64,000 nucleotides of DNA from DTPU01 sp963827855. GTDB lineage: Bacteria > Planctomycetota > Phycisphaerae > Sedimentisphaerales > Anaerobacaceae. Positions within the stretch are counted from its first letter, which is position 1. Each line of letters begins with the position of its first letter. The notes beneath the pieces were generated by a model, which was given only the letters and a program-made list of their open reading frames with translations, ran no database searches and was not told the origin of the DNA. Below, piece after piece: positions 26,832-34,733 of this stretch. Location of the stretch: contig CAWHBY010000002.1 in assembly GCA_963827855.1 (NCBI GenBank), positions 868,001 to 932,000 of the forward strand, in the 5' to 3' direction. The position numbers and the translations under genes are program-made.

Positions 26832-28519
26832 GTGTGGAAGCCCCAACTGCGGAGCCGGCTGAACCGACTCAGGCGATACCGCCACATCATGGCTGTGCTC
26901 ATGAAGTACGGCCTGGAAGAGGTGGCTGCAGCCCTGCGGCTGCGTCTAGCCGCACGCCTGGGGGAGAAGGTGGCGCCCCTGTTCGTCAAGCGGGCTGCAG
27001 TAGGCCACAGCCGGGCGACTCGCGTGCGCATGGCCCTCGAGGAGATGGGGCCCACGTTCATCAAGGTGGGGCAACTGCTCAGCACGCGGCCCGACCTGAT
27101 CCCGCCGGACTACGTCACTGAGCTGGAACGGCTCCAGGACCAGGTCAGACCCGAGGACTCCGTCAAGATCTGTGCGGAGATCGAGCGACAGCTCGGTGCT
27201 CCCCTCATGGAGCTGTTCAGGGACTTCGACTGCTCGCCCCTGGCTGCAGGCAGCATCGCCCAGGTGCACCGGGCAGTGCTGCGGGACGGCACCGCGGTCG
27301 TGGTCAAGGTCAGGCGGCCCGGGATCATTCCGATCATGGTCGCCGAATGCCAGATCCTGGAAGAGCTGGCTGACGTCCTCAAGGCCACGATCCTCGACCA
27401 TCACCCCGTAGACCTGAAGCAGATGGTCAAGGAGCTGACCGCCGCGGTGCTGAAAGAGACCGATCTGGCCAGCGAACGCCGCAACCTACTGCGATTCGGC
27501 AGGGGCTTTGCCGGGGATCCCACGATCCACGTCCCGCGGGTCTATGAGTCCTATTGCAGCCCCGGCGTGCTCACCATGGAGTACATCGACGGCATCAAGA
27601 TCAGCGCCATCGAGGATCTCCAGGCCCATGGTCTGGACCCCAAGATCGTCGCCAGCCGCGGAGCCAACTTCGTCCTGCATCAGATCTTCGATCTGGGCTA
27701 CTTCCACACGGACCCACATCCGGGCAACTTCTTTGTGCTGCCCGGCAACATCCTGGCGCCCATCGACTTTGGACAGGTGGCCATGCTCCCCTCCAAGGAC
27801 CGCCACGTCGTCAACGAGGTCATCCTCGCGCTGGTTGGCAACGAGCCCCGGCGGATCATCACGGCCCTGGACCGCGAAGAGATGATGGATGATGAGACGG
27901 ATGTCGCCCGCCTGACTGCGGACCTTGAGCAGCTCTTTCAGGCGTACGAGCAACTGTCCCTGCCGGATGTCCCCTTCGGACAGGTCATCACCAAAGTCCT
28001 GGACCTGTTCCGGATACATCACGTCCGGCCGCCGTCCCAGCTCAGCCTCATGCTCAAGTGCCTGGTCACCATCGAGGCCCTCTCCAAGTCCCTGGACCCG
28101 GACTTCAACATCGTAGAGGCGCTTACCCCTACGCCCAGAGGTCCGTGATGGACGGCATGTCCCCGAAGCAGATCTGGGAGCAGCTCCGCAATGGCGTCCA
28201 ACGCTACGCGGACCTGGCAGCCCGCTTCCCCGACAACGCCAATGCCATCCTCCGCAAGCTCAGGCAGGGCAAGGTCCAGCTCAGGGTCCACCACGAGCAC
28301 CTCGAGGGCCTCACCCATACCCTGGACAAGAGCTCGAACCGGATCAGCTTCTCGCTCATCATCGCCGCCCTGCTGGTCGCCTCCAGCCTCCTGGTCCCAC
28401 AACAGGGCATGGTCCTGGGCCTGTTCCGCCTCCAGACCCTCGGTGTCCTGGGCTACGTCTTTGCGGCCATCCTCGGGATCTGGCTGCTCGTCTCGATCCT
28501 CCGCAGCGGCAGACTCTAA
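26832..28519 (+). CDS. ABC1/UbiB-family atypical protein kinase, frameshifted near the 3' end
   Basis: Family hallmarks are clear: FIKVGQLLSTRPDLIP (KxGQ motif), AAGSIAQVHRA (Ala-rich nucleotide loop), TDPHPGNFF and IDFGQV (metal site). Members act in ubiquinone or isoprenoid lipid metabolism at membranes. The first frame stops at 28146-28148 just after DFNIVEALTP. The continuation one base out of phase gives YAQRSVMDGMSPKQIWEQL... and two C-terminal transmembrane helices (SFSLIIAALLVASSLLV and LGYVFAAILGIWLLVSIL), ending at 28519 with the typical LRSGRL. Adding one C to the run at 28126-28129 joins them into about 562 residues, the usual length. Sequencing error is likely. Confidence 0.88.
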
Positions 28520-28571
28520 AAGGACGAGGCCCCCTGCTCATCAAGAAGAAACCGGCCGCGGAGGTTTCCGT

Positions 28572-29666
28572 CTACACCCCTAGGTCTTCCAGGTACGAGA
28601 GGATCGGAAACGCGGGGTTGTAGTGCCTCTGGATGAACATCGCGTCCCGTTCTTTGAAAAGGGTCGCGGCCAGGCGATCCGCGATGGGAAAGGCCAATCG
28701 CTCGTGCTCACAGAGGATCGGCGGGATGGACTCGAGGCTGCCGGTCGTCTGGACATTCAGGCATCCGCACTTGTTGTGACATCGCCCTTCCAATGCACAT
28801 CCGCGGCACTGCGGCCGATCTTGTTCATTCAGGGAGAAGATCTCCTCTCGTCGGGCCTCGTCGATGCCTGTCGCGGCAGTGCCGATGCAGTAGCCCTCGC
28901 GTCCCACGAACTGGACGCACGGATAGAGCGAGCCATCCGGTGCAACAGAAATCTGGCGGCGGCCCAGGCGGCACGAGCAGCCCCGTCCAGGGAAGACGTG
29001 CGAGGCGATCCGCTTGTCGAAGGGAGAGAAGTAGACCTTGCGCTCCTGACGGCAGTTCTCCGCGTACCACGATGCGAGCTTCTCATACTCCTTGCGGAGC
29101 ACCCGCACTCTGGCGTCATCCCATGGCCCCGCGTAGTTCAAGGAGGCGATGATATACCGGCAACCCCTCGACTGGAGCCATATCACCGAATCCGCGAAGC
29201 GATCCGCGACCTCCGGATTGACCGTGATCATGACCGGCGCATAGGGCTGCCTCGACAGGAGCAGATCCAGCTTGGGACCAAGGGCGTCGAAGGTCCCTGT
29301 CCCATCAGGCCAGACCCTGAACCGATCCTGGCACTCCCTGAGCCCGTCGTGACTGAGGGCGATGTGCAGCCTCCAGCGGTCCGCCTGGTCCATGAAGGGG
29401 TCGTCGAGCAGAGTTCCATTGGTGGTCACCTTGTAGTGAAAGCGGCCGGGACTCATCTGTTCGCACCACTGGATCACCTCCCAGATCAGGTCCTGCCTGA
29501 GAAGGGGCTCGCCGCCGAAGAAGATGATCCCGCACTGGTCCCCGTCCGCGCACCGGCTGATGGCCTGGCACGCGGTCTCGAAGCTCATGTCCTCCTGGCC
29601 GTGCCGCGCATAGCAGTAACGGCAGGCCAGGTTGCATCGATTAGTGAGGTGCAGCGTCAGGTGCAT
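28572..29666 (-). CDS. Radical SAM/SPASM-domain enzyme, probable peptide- or protein-modifying
   Basis: A 364-residue protein. The radical SAM cluster CNLACRYC lies at residues 11-18, with FFGGEP and TTNGTLLDD following. A C-terminal SPASM-type region binds extra iron-sulfur clusters: CSCRLGRRQISVAPDGSLYPC, then CRGCALEGRCHNKCGC. Known relatives include anaerobic sulfatase maturases and RiPP thioether synthases. Sulfatase maturation is not supported because no sulfatase is nearby. The gene overlaps the preceding gene by 26 bases and is the last in a three-gene operon with two exported proteins of unknown function. These may be its substrates; this is inference. Confidence 0.85.
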   Translation of the reverse strand: MHLTLHLTNRCNLACRYCYARHGQEDMSFETACQAISRCADGDQCGIIFFGGEPLLRQDLIWEVIQWCEQMSPGRFHYKVTTNGTLLDDPFMDQADRWRLHIALSHDGLRECQDRFRVWPDGTGTFDALGPKLDLLLSRQPYAPVMITVNPEVADRFADSVIWLQSRGCRYIIASLNYAGPWDDARVRVLRKEYEKLASWYAENCRQERKVYFSPFDKRIASHVFPGRGCSCRLGRRQISVAPDGSLYPCVQFVGREGYCIGTAATGIDEARREEIFSLNEQDRPQCRGCALEGRCHNKCGCLNVQTTGSLESIPPILCEHERLAFPIADRLAATLFKERDAMFIQRHYNPAFPILSYLEDLGV

Positions 29667-30773
29667 GCGATGTTTCTGGGCTGGCGGCCGCGTTGGGATC
29701 CGGAACCGCCGGGCCCTGGATCAGGCCCTCGCGGCGGAGGAACTCGACGAAGTACTGGACCTGCCTGCGGAGCCTCAGACGTGCCCTGGCCTGAACGCTC
29801 TGTTCATACGCCTGATCGGCCCTGGCCCGTTCCTTCCACACCATCTCCGCCTGACTCCCGTTGTCCAGGCCTGCAGTGCCAGGGTAGTCTAGATGGGCGC
29901 GAACCAGCGGATCGAAGAACACGCCGACAATGGCCTTGGAGCCTGACTTTCGCTGCTCAAAGGACTGCGTGATCTTCCGGACCAGGGCTGGATAGTCGAA
30001 CGAGTAGCCAGTGGACAGCGAGTAGCCCATCCATGCGTCGTGATCACTCCCGGATAGGTACTCTATGTAGATGGACCGCGACTTGTCCCCGAAGTCAAAC
30101 ACATACCCCCTGGAAACCAAGGGCAGAGGGGTCCCGTCAGGCCAGACGCCATTGATCTTGAGTTGGCCGACGGGTCTTGCCGCCGCAGCCCCCATCTCGG
30201 CCGAGGTCAGCATCGCTGGCCTCAGAAGAGGCTCAGCCCCGCCCAACGAGAGGGGCTGGCGGGGTCGAACGGGTGTCTCCACGTTGCGGAAGGTCCTGGT
30301 CCGGGAGGGGATCGGCGCCATTACGTTGTCGAGCGCAACGCCCTTATACAGGTCAAGGCCTGCGGTCTTGAGCTCGGTCCGGATCAGGTCCAGGGCCTCT
30401 GACTCGGACATCATCACAGCGGGACTGACCGCGATGCAGCCAAACGACCCGCGGCCATCATGGGCCAGGGCATCCGCCAAGACAGGCGCCACGAGGGTCG
30501 TCACCTTTTGCACCTGCTCTGCGGCGTTCTGCTTGGCGGCCGCCTTGGCCGCGGCCGCGTCGGGGGTCTGCACAGTCGGGGCGGGGGTTGCGGGGGTCGA
30601 GGGTTCGGACGCCGCCAGGGTCCTGACCACCAGGCCGATTCCCACCAGTGCGGACAGGGCCGGCGCCCCTCCCAACGCCTCGGGATGCGAGACAGGAGCT
30701 GCCTGGCGTCGCCCACCTGGTCCAGGGTCGGGTAGAGCGGCGTCTTGTAGTGTCTGAGCGGTTTGATCCTCAT
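29641..30773 (-). CDS. Single-pass membrane/exported protein of unknown function, frameshifted
   Basis: ATG 30773 overlaps the stop of the upstream gene as ATGA and begins MRIKPLRHYKTPLYPTLDQV. The frame drifts at SRIPRR. Restoring one T (an A2 run on the plus strand at 30674-30675) continues it as LGGAPALSALVGIGLVVRTL, a transmembrane segment. An Ala/Pro-rich linker (to about residue 80) and a soluble domain follow, with FGCIAVSPAVMMSESEAL, YVFDFGDKSRSIYIEYLSG and FDPLVRAHLDYPG. The last ~60 residues are helical and basic. After repair it is about 377 residues. I do not recognise the family. Confidence 0.65.
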
Positions 30774-32059
30774 CCTGCGATTCCTGCCTCGAAATGAACC
30801 AAGGCCATGGACGTCGCCTCCGTCTTGGGACTGAACACCTCGGTCAAGGTCTGTTCGTAGGCCGCAACGTCATCTGAGTTGTACATCTCCGCGGCCTGCC
30901 ATCCGGGCGGACTGGAGGACGGAGTGACACGCCAGCTCATCCTGCCGTAGATCCCCGGCGCGCAGACCAGGGCGTATACGGCCGTGGGCCGGGCCACCCA
31001 CACCCTGTCATTCTGCCCCCTGGGGTCCTCCTCCTTGACCTTGACACAGCAGCCGCCAAGGTGCTTGTCGCGAGCCAGCAGACAGATGAACCGCCGCCCC
31101 GCCCCGCATTGCCCTATGCAGTACTCCCGCAGGTCTGCCACCATGCCTGGAGTGACGGTCTCTCCGACCCACGTCGCAAGCCTCTCCTTCATCGCGGCAT
31201 CCGCATCATCAGCGACCACGGCCACAACCGTATTGGCGATGGGGATGAGCCTGACGCTGAGATCGGGATCTGCCTGCATGATCGTGGGCAGCCCTGCCCG
31301 CTCATCCAGTGACAGACCCTGAACCAGCGTCGCCATCTCCTTGTAGGATGTCACCGCACCCAGCTTCTGCCTGAGTCGCGCGGATGCCGCAGGCGAGAGG
31401 GTCGATTCGCCGGGATACTCGGGCAGTTGAGAATCCGACATCCCCGAAAGCCGTCCCAGGACCCGCCTGCGGATCAGGTCCCTGCCCTGCTCACCATAGT
31501 CATCGATGCATTTTCTGGGCCGATCCGTCATCCTGTCCACAAACAACTGTTCGTTGAGGCTGAGGTATTGATCCGCAATGGTCATGGGCGAGTCCGTACC
31601 AGAGACCCGGTCATCCGTGATCAGGGCCTTCCATTCCGCGGACCAAGCCCTGGGATCGAGTGCACCCACGTTGAAGGAGGCGGGCCTTCCGTCCTTGGGC
31701 CTGCTCTGGTGCAGCAGCAGACGCAACACGCCGGCCACACGAGTCCTCCCTGCCGGGTCGTGGGTGGCCACCGCTGCCCTGAGTATCGCCGCAACCGCCT
31801 CCGAGGGCACCATGGCCTGCAACTGAGTTGCCAGAGACGCCCCTCGCTGAAGGGAATTCGGGTCGGCCGCGGTCTCTCCGAGCCGGGTCAGGGCCTCCTC
31901 GATCCCGGCACCCGCCGTGACCGCCTGAGCAGGGCTGGTCTGGATGAGCAGCGATGCTCGCTTGGCATCATGGGTCTGACAGTAGCCTCGCGACGCCAAA
32001 ACGATCACGACCAATGCCAAGGCCTGTGTGCCCCTTCGAAACCATGGGTGGGTCGCCAT
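30770..32059 (-). CDS. Exported protein of unknown function with a Cys-rich segment
   Basis: A 429-residue protein with a signal peptide (TQALALVVIVLASRGYC, about residues 11-27). The region to about 140 is helical and repeat-like; a mixed region follows. Near residues 315-345 it has six cysteines: CIGQCGAGRRFIC ... GGCC. It is first in the operon with the single-pass protein and the radical SAM/SPASM enzyme, and divergent from the ECF sigma gene. No catalytic motif is recognisable. A Cys-rich exported protein beside a SPASM enzyme is a possible modification substrate, but the sequence alone does not show this. Confidence 0.6.
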   Translation of the reverse strand: MATHPWFRRGTQALALVVIVLASRGYCQTHDAKRASLLIQTSPAQAVTAGAGIEEALTRLGETAADPNSLQRGASLATQLQAMVPSEAVAAILRAAVATHDPAGRTRVAGVLRLLLHQSRPKDGRPASFNVGALDPRAWSAEWKALITDDRVSGTDSPMTIADQYLSLNEQLFVDRMTDRPRKCIDDYGEQGRDLIRRRVLGRLSGMSDSQLPEYPGESTLSPAASARLRQKLGAVTSYKEMATLVQGLSLDERAGLPTIMQADPDLSVRLIPIANTVVAVVADDADAAMKERLATWVGETVTPGMVADLREYCIGQCGAGRRFICLLARDKHLGGCCVKVKEEDPRGQNDRVWVARPTAVYALVCAPGIYGRMSWRVTPSSSPPGWQAAEMYNSDDVAAYEQTLTEVFSPKTEATSMALVHFEAGIAG

Positions 32060-32212
32060 ATCTCATCCTCTTCCCGCACATCAACTCAGACTTCGCATCC
32101 AGGTGCCATCGAGTATATCTCATGGACACCCCTGATACAATCCCAAATCGCCAGAGGGCATTTGGCTGCGCACTTTCTGGCCCCCTACTTCATCTGTATG
32201 ATGGATGGATCA

Positions 32213-32392
32213 AGAGCTTATCCCAAAACCTGTTTCGCGACGAGATTGAGCGAGAAGCCCAGGGGCAAGGCGGCAGGCGGAAAAAGGCCCGGAGGCGTGC
32301 TTGAGGGCACGTCGAGGACCTTTCTCGCCGACAACGCCGCCCCCGGGGCTTCGCAGCCGATCGCAGTAGAAAGGGGTTTTGGGATAGGCTCT
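32213..32392. mobile_element. MITE-like element, 180 bases, 24-base terminal inverted repeats
   Basis: The left end AGAGCTTATCCCAAAACC continues to TGTTTC. The right end, reverse complemented, is AGAGCCTATCCCAAAACC continuing to CCTTTC; 21 of 24 positions match. The interior has no transposase. It fills most of the 350-base region between the divergent operon and the ECF sigma gene and ends 18 bases before the sigma ATG, so it must carry or displace the sigma promoter. The remaining spacer (32060-32212) is less GC-rich and probably holds the leftward operon promoter, which I cannot assign. Confidence 0.75.
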
Positions 32393-32410
32393 AAGGGCAG
32401 CACAGGATCC

Positions 32411-33010
32411 ATGGTGGTGCGGTTGGATACACAGACCGAGCAAAACCTGGTTCAGGCGGCAAGAGCGGGCTGCGTCGAGAGCTTCGGCAGGCTATATGAG
32501 CACTACTATGGCCCCATGGTGTGGCTGGCCTACTCGATCCTGACGGACCGAGATCTGGCTGAAGATGCGGCCCAGGAGGCCTTTGCCAAGGCCTGTGCAG
32601 GGCTTGCGGGTCTGAGGCGGCCCGAGCGGTTCGGGGCCTGGCTGGCCTGCATCTGCCGCAATGAGGCCCGCCAGGTCCTTCGCAGCAAGAAACAGGCGGC
32701 ATCAGACCCTGAGGTCCAAGAGCCGGAGGCAGGGCCGGCCGGCCCCGACGGCCATGATGAGGCAGTCCAACGGGCGGTCGAACAACTGCCCGAGATGTAC
32801 CGTGACGTGGTGGTCCTCCACTACTACGGCGACCTGAGCTATGAGCAGATACACCAGACCTTAGGGATCTCCATTGACCAGATCAAGGGACGCCTCAACC
32901 GGGCCAGAAGACAGATCGCGGAGGAACTGGAGAAACGGAACTTGGAACTCAGAACCCAGAACGCAGAACACAGAATGGGAAGGCACTTCCATGAGACCGC
33001 TGGACGATGA
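32411..33010 (+). CDS. ECF-type RNA polymerase sigma factor
   Basis: The open frame extends far upstream through the MITE, but the protein starts at ATG 32411 (MVVRLDTQTEQNLVQAARAG). Region 2 is FGRLYEHYYGPMVWLAYSIL...DLAEDAAQEAFAKA; region 4 is LPEMYRDVVVLHYYGDLSYEQI...IKGRLNRARRQI. No extra anti-sigma-sensing domain is present. The last ~20 residues (LELRTQNAEHRMGRHFHETA) come from a GAACYCAGAAC stutter repeat. The stop lies 20 bases inside the next gene, a probable anti-sigma factor, which suggests translational coupling. It likely directs transcription of a small envelope regulon. Confidence 0.9.
   Translation: MVVRLDTQTEQNLVQAARAGCVESFGRLYEHYYGPMVWLAYSILTDRDLAEDAAQEAFAKACAGLAGLRRPERFGAWLACICRNEARQVLRSKKQAASDPEVQEPEAGPAGPDGHDEAVQRAVEQLPEMYRDVVVLHYYGDLSYEQIHQTLGISIDQIKGRLNRARRQIAEELEKRNLELRTQNAEHRMGRHFHETAGR
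32937..32977. repeat. Stutter repeat, CAGAAC words (family D)
   Basis: Five successive CAGAAC-like words (ACTCAGAAC, CCCAGAAC, GCAGAAC, ACAGAAT) within the 3' end of the sigma gene. Such words are otherwise typical of intergenic DNA in planctomycetes (from memory). Confidence 0.6.
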
Positions 33011-33602
33011 GAACAGACTAGACGAGAGGATCGCAAAGGCTGTCCCGGGCCCCAGGCCCACGCCGGACTTCGCCAAGTGGCAGCAGGACCACCCTGAGGC
33101 GGTCGCCTCGCTCAAGGCAGGCGCCACCAGGGCGAGGCCTGCCTTCTTCCTCACGAGACTGGCGGCTGGCCGGCCGGTCAAGATTGCCGCCATGCTGGTC
33201 TTGAGCCTCGGCCTTGGGTTTGTGATTGGACGGCTTTCATCCGGCCCGCGTGTCGATACCCAGAGGCTCCACGCCGAGATGGAGACCTCCATCCTTGCAG
33301 CCGTGGATCAACGCCTTGCGGCATCCCTCGAAGACTCATCCGAGCAGATCAAGGTGGAAATGGCACAGCAGCTTCGATCGGATCTGGCCAGGTATGCGGC
33401 CCAGACCCTCGCCATCACGGATCGGAAGATCGACGAGTTGACCCGATCCATCGCAGCGGTTCGCTCTGCGGACCGCGAGCGGATCGTCTCTGCACTGGGG
33501 CAGATCGAGATGAATCGCCTGGATGACAAGGCACGACTGGTCAGTGATCTGCAGACGCTGGCCAGTCAGGATAGTCAAACCATACGGAGACCTTCCAACT
33601 AG
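32991..33602 (+). CDS. Probable membrane-bound anti-sigma factor
   Basis: A 203-residue protein starting at ATG 32991, overlapping the sigma gene. The cytoplasmic N-terminus (about 60 residues) contains DFAKWQQDHPEAVASL, which resembles the short regulatory segment before the membrane in planctomycete anti-sigma-like proteins. One transmembrane helix follows (IAAMLVLSLGLGFVIG, about 65-80), then a helical periplasmic part with DQRLAASLEDSSEQIK and repeated LARYAAQTLAITDRKIDEL heptads. No zinc-binding HxxxCxxC motif is present. The role is inferred from position and topology, not from a recognised domain. Confidence 0.65.
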   Translation: MRPLDDENRLDERIAKAVPGPRPTPDFAKWQQDHPEAVASLKAGATRARPAFFLTRLAAGRPVKIAAMLVLSLGLGFVIGRLSSGPRVDTQRLHAEMETSILAAVDQRLAASLEDSSEQIKVEMAQQLRSDLARYAAQTLAITDRKIDELTRSIAAVRSADRERIVSALGQIEMNRLDDKARLVSDLQTLASQDSQTIRRPSN

Positions 33603-33619
33603 AAGAAAGGAGCAAGAGT

Positions 33620-34666
33620 ATGCGAATCTCAAGATACGTCCTCGTGGGCTGTACCCTCGTGGCCTGTGCGACATTGGGCCTGTGGGGCCAGGCCGAGACC
33701 GGCCAGACGTCGACAGACAGGGCCGTCACGCAGGAGGGTGCCATGGAGTCCAGGAGTATCCAGTCCCACGCAGGCGGGGCCGTCGTGCAAACTGGAGGCA
33801 GAGGGAGCTATGGCGGCATGGCTGGATTCGGAGCCATGGGCGGTCCGCCCCCGGGTGCCGTGACGACCGGCAGAAGCTACGGCTTTCAGGTCAGGACCGG
33901 GGACGGGATGCCGCAGCCAAGCGTGATCGTCGTGCCCACCTCGAAGGTTGATGCCAGGGCCTTTGCACAAACGGCCAGCGACATCCAGGTGATGTCCCAC
34001 ATCCTCCGACAGAATCTCTCCAAGGGCCGTGGCAGCATCACCGCGGCCGTGTTTACCGACTATGGAGACCTGCTCGGGATGGACCGGCCGCGGATGGATG
34101 GGCTCTACGTTCAGGGGTATGGGGCATTCTTCTTCGTGGAGGTCCGGCTTGCGCCGCCTGCCGCGCCGGCCGGCCAGGCAGGCCAGGGCCAGGACAAGGA
34201 GTCTGCCGCAGACCCTGTGTGGGAGCGCGCACGCCAGGAGATCAACAGGCCCGAGGCCGGCGCCATGAGCATGGCTGGCGTCTATGGCGGAGCGGCCGGT
34301 GGATATGGTGGGCCGGTCCAGGCAGGCGGCAGCCCTGAGGATGGATGGGAGATGCAGGAGCTGACCACGGAAGTGATACGCACCTTCAAGCATGCAGCCA
34401 ACATCCATCACCTGGAGCCGACAGACACGGTCACCGTGTCTGTCACGGGCAGGCCCGTGGCCCCAGGCGGCCACTACGTCGTCAGACGTCAGATCGTGAC
34501 CACCGATGGACCGATGCAGGACAGCATGGAACAGCGAGGTGACCCCGCAGGAGCCGGGACAACCACCACCACGTTCCAGGCCAAGAAGTCCGATATCGAC
34601 CCATTCGCTCAAGGTAAGTTGTCGCTTGACCAGTTCCGCCAGAAGGTCAAGGTGTTCACCCACTGA
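33620..34666 (+). CDS. Exported protein of unknown function, third gene of the sigma operon
   Basis: A 348-residue protein preceded by GAAAGGAG. It has a signal peptide (VLVGCTLVACATLGLWGQA) and then a Gly-rich low-complexity stretch (GGRGSYGGMAGFGAMGGPPPG). A domain with VDARAFAQTASDIQVMSHIL...GRGSITAAVFTDYGDLLGM...GYGAFFFVEVRLAPP follows, then a second Gly-rich linker and a C-terminal region with VIRTFKHAANIHHLEPTDTVTVSVTG. It is probably the envelope target or sensor of the sigma/anti-sigma pair, by position only. The family is not recognised. Confidence 0.6.
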   Translation: MRISRYVLVGCTLVACATLGLWGQAETGQTSTDRAVTQEGAMESRSIQSHAGGAVVQTGGRGSYGGMAGFGAMGGPPPGAVTTGRSYGFQVRTGDGMPQPSVIVVPTSKVDARAFAQTASDIQVMSHILRQNLSKGRGSITAAVFTDYGDLLGMDRPRMDGLYVQGYGAFFFVEVRLAPPAAPAGQAGQGQDKESAADPVWERARQEINRPEAGAMSMAGVYGGAAGGYGGPVQAGGSPEDGWEMQELTTEVIRTFKHAANIHHLEPTDTVTVSVTGRPVAPGGHYVVRRQIVTTDGPMQDSMEQRGDPAGAGTTTTTFQAKKSDIDPFAQGKLSLDQFRQKVKVFTH

Positions 34667-34693
34667 TGCGTCTGTCCTGCTGCGTCAGGATCA

Positions 34694-34724
34694 GGGCCAG
34701 GCCATTCGGCCTGGTCCTTTCTTT
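34694..34724. terminator. Bidirectional terminator between convergent genes
   Basis: A ten-base stem (34694-34703 with 34708-34717, one G-T pair) closes an ATTC loop and is followed by TTTCTTT on the plus strand. It lies between the sigma operon and the etf genes, which converge. Confidence 0.8.
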
Positions 34725-34733
34725 GCGCAACGG

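Noticed and set aside
31427..32410. Upstream extension of the ECF sigma reading frame
   Set aside because: It runs antisense through the exported-protein gene and through the MITE; sigma similarity begins at 32411.
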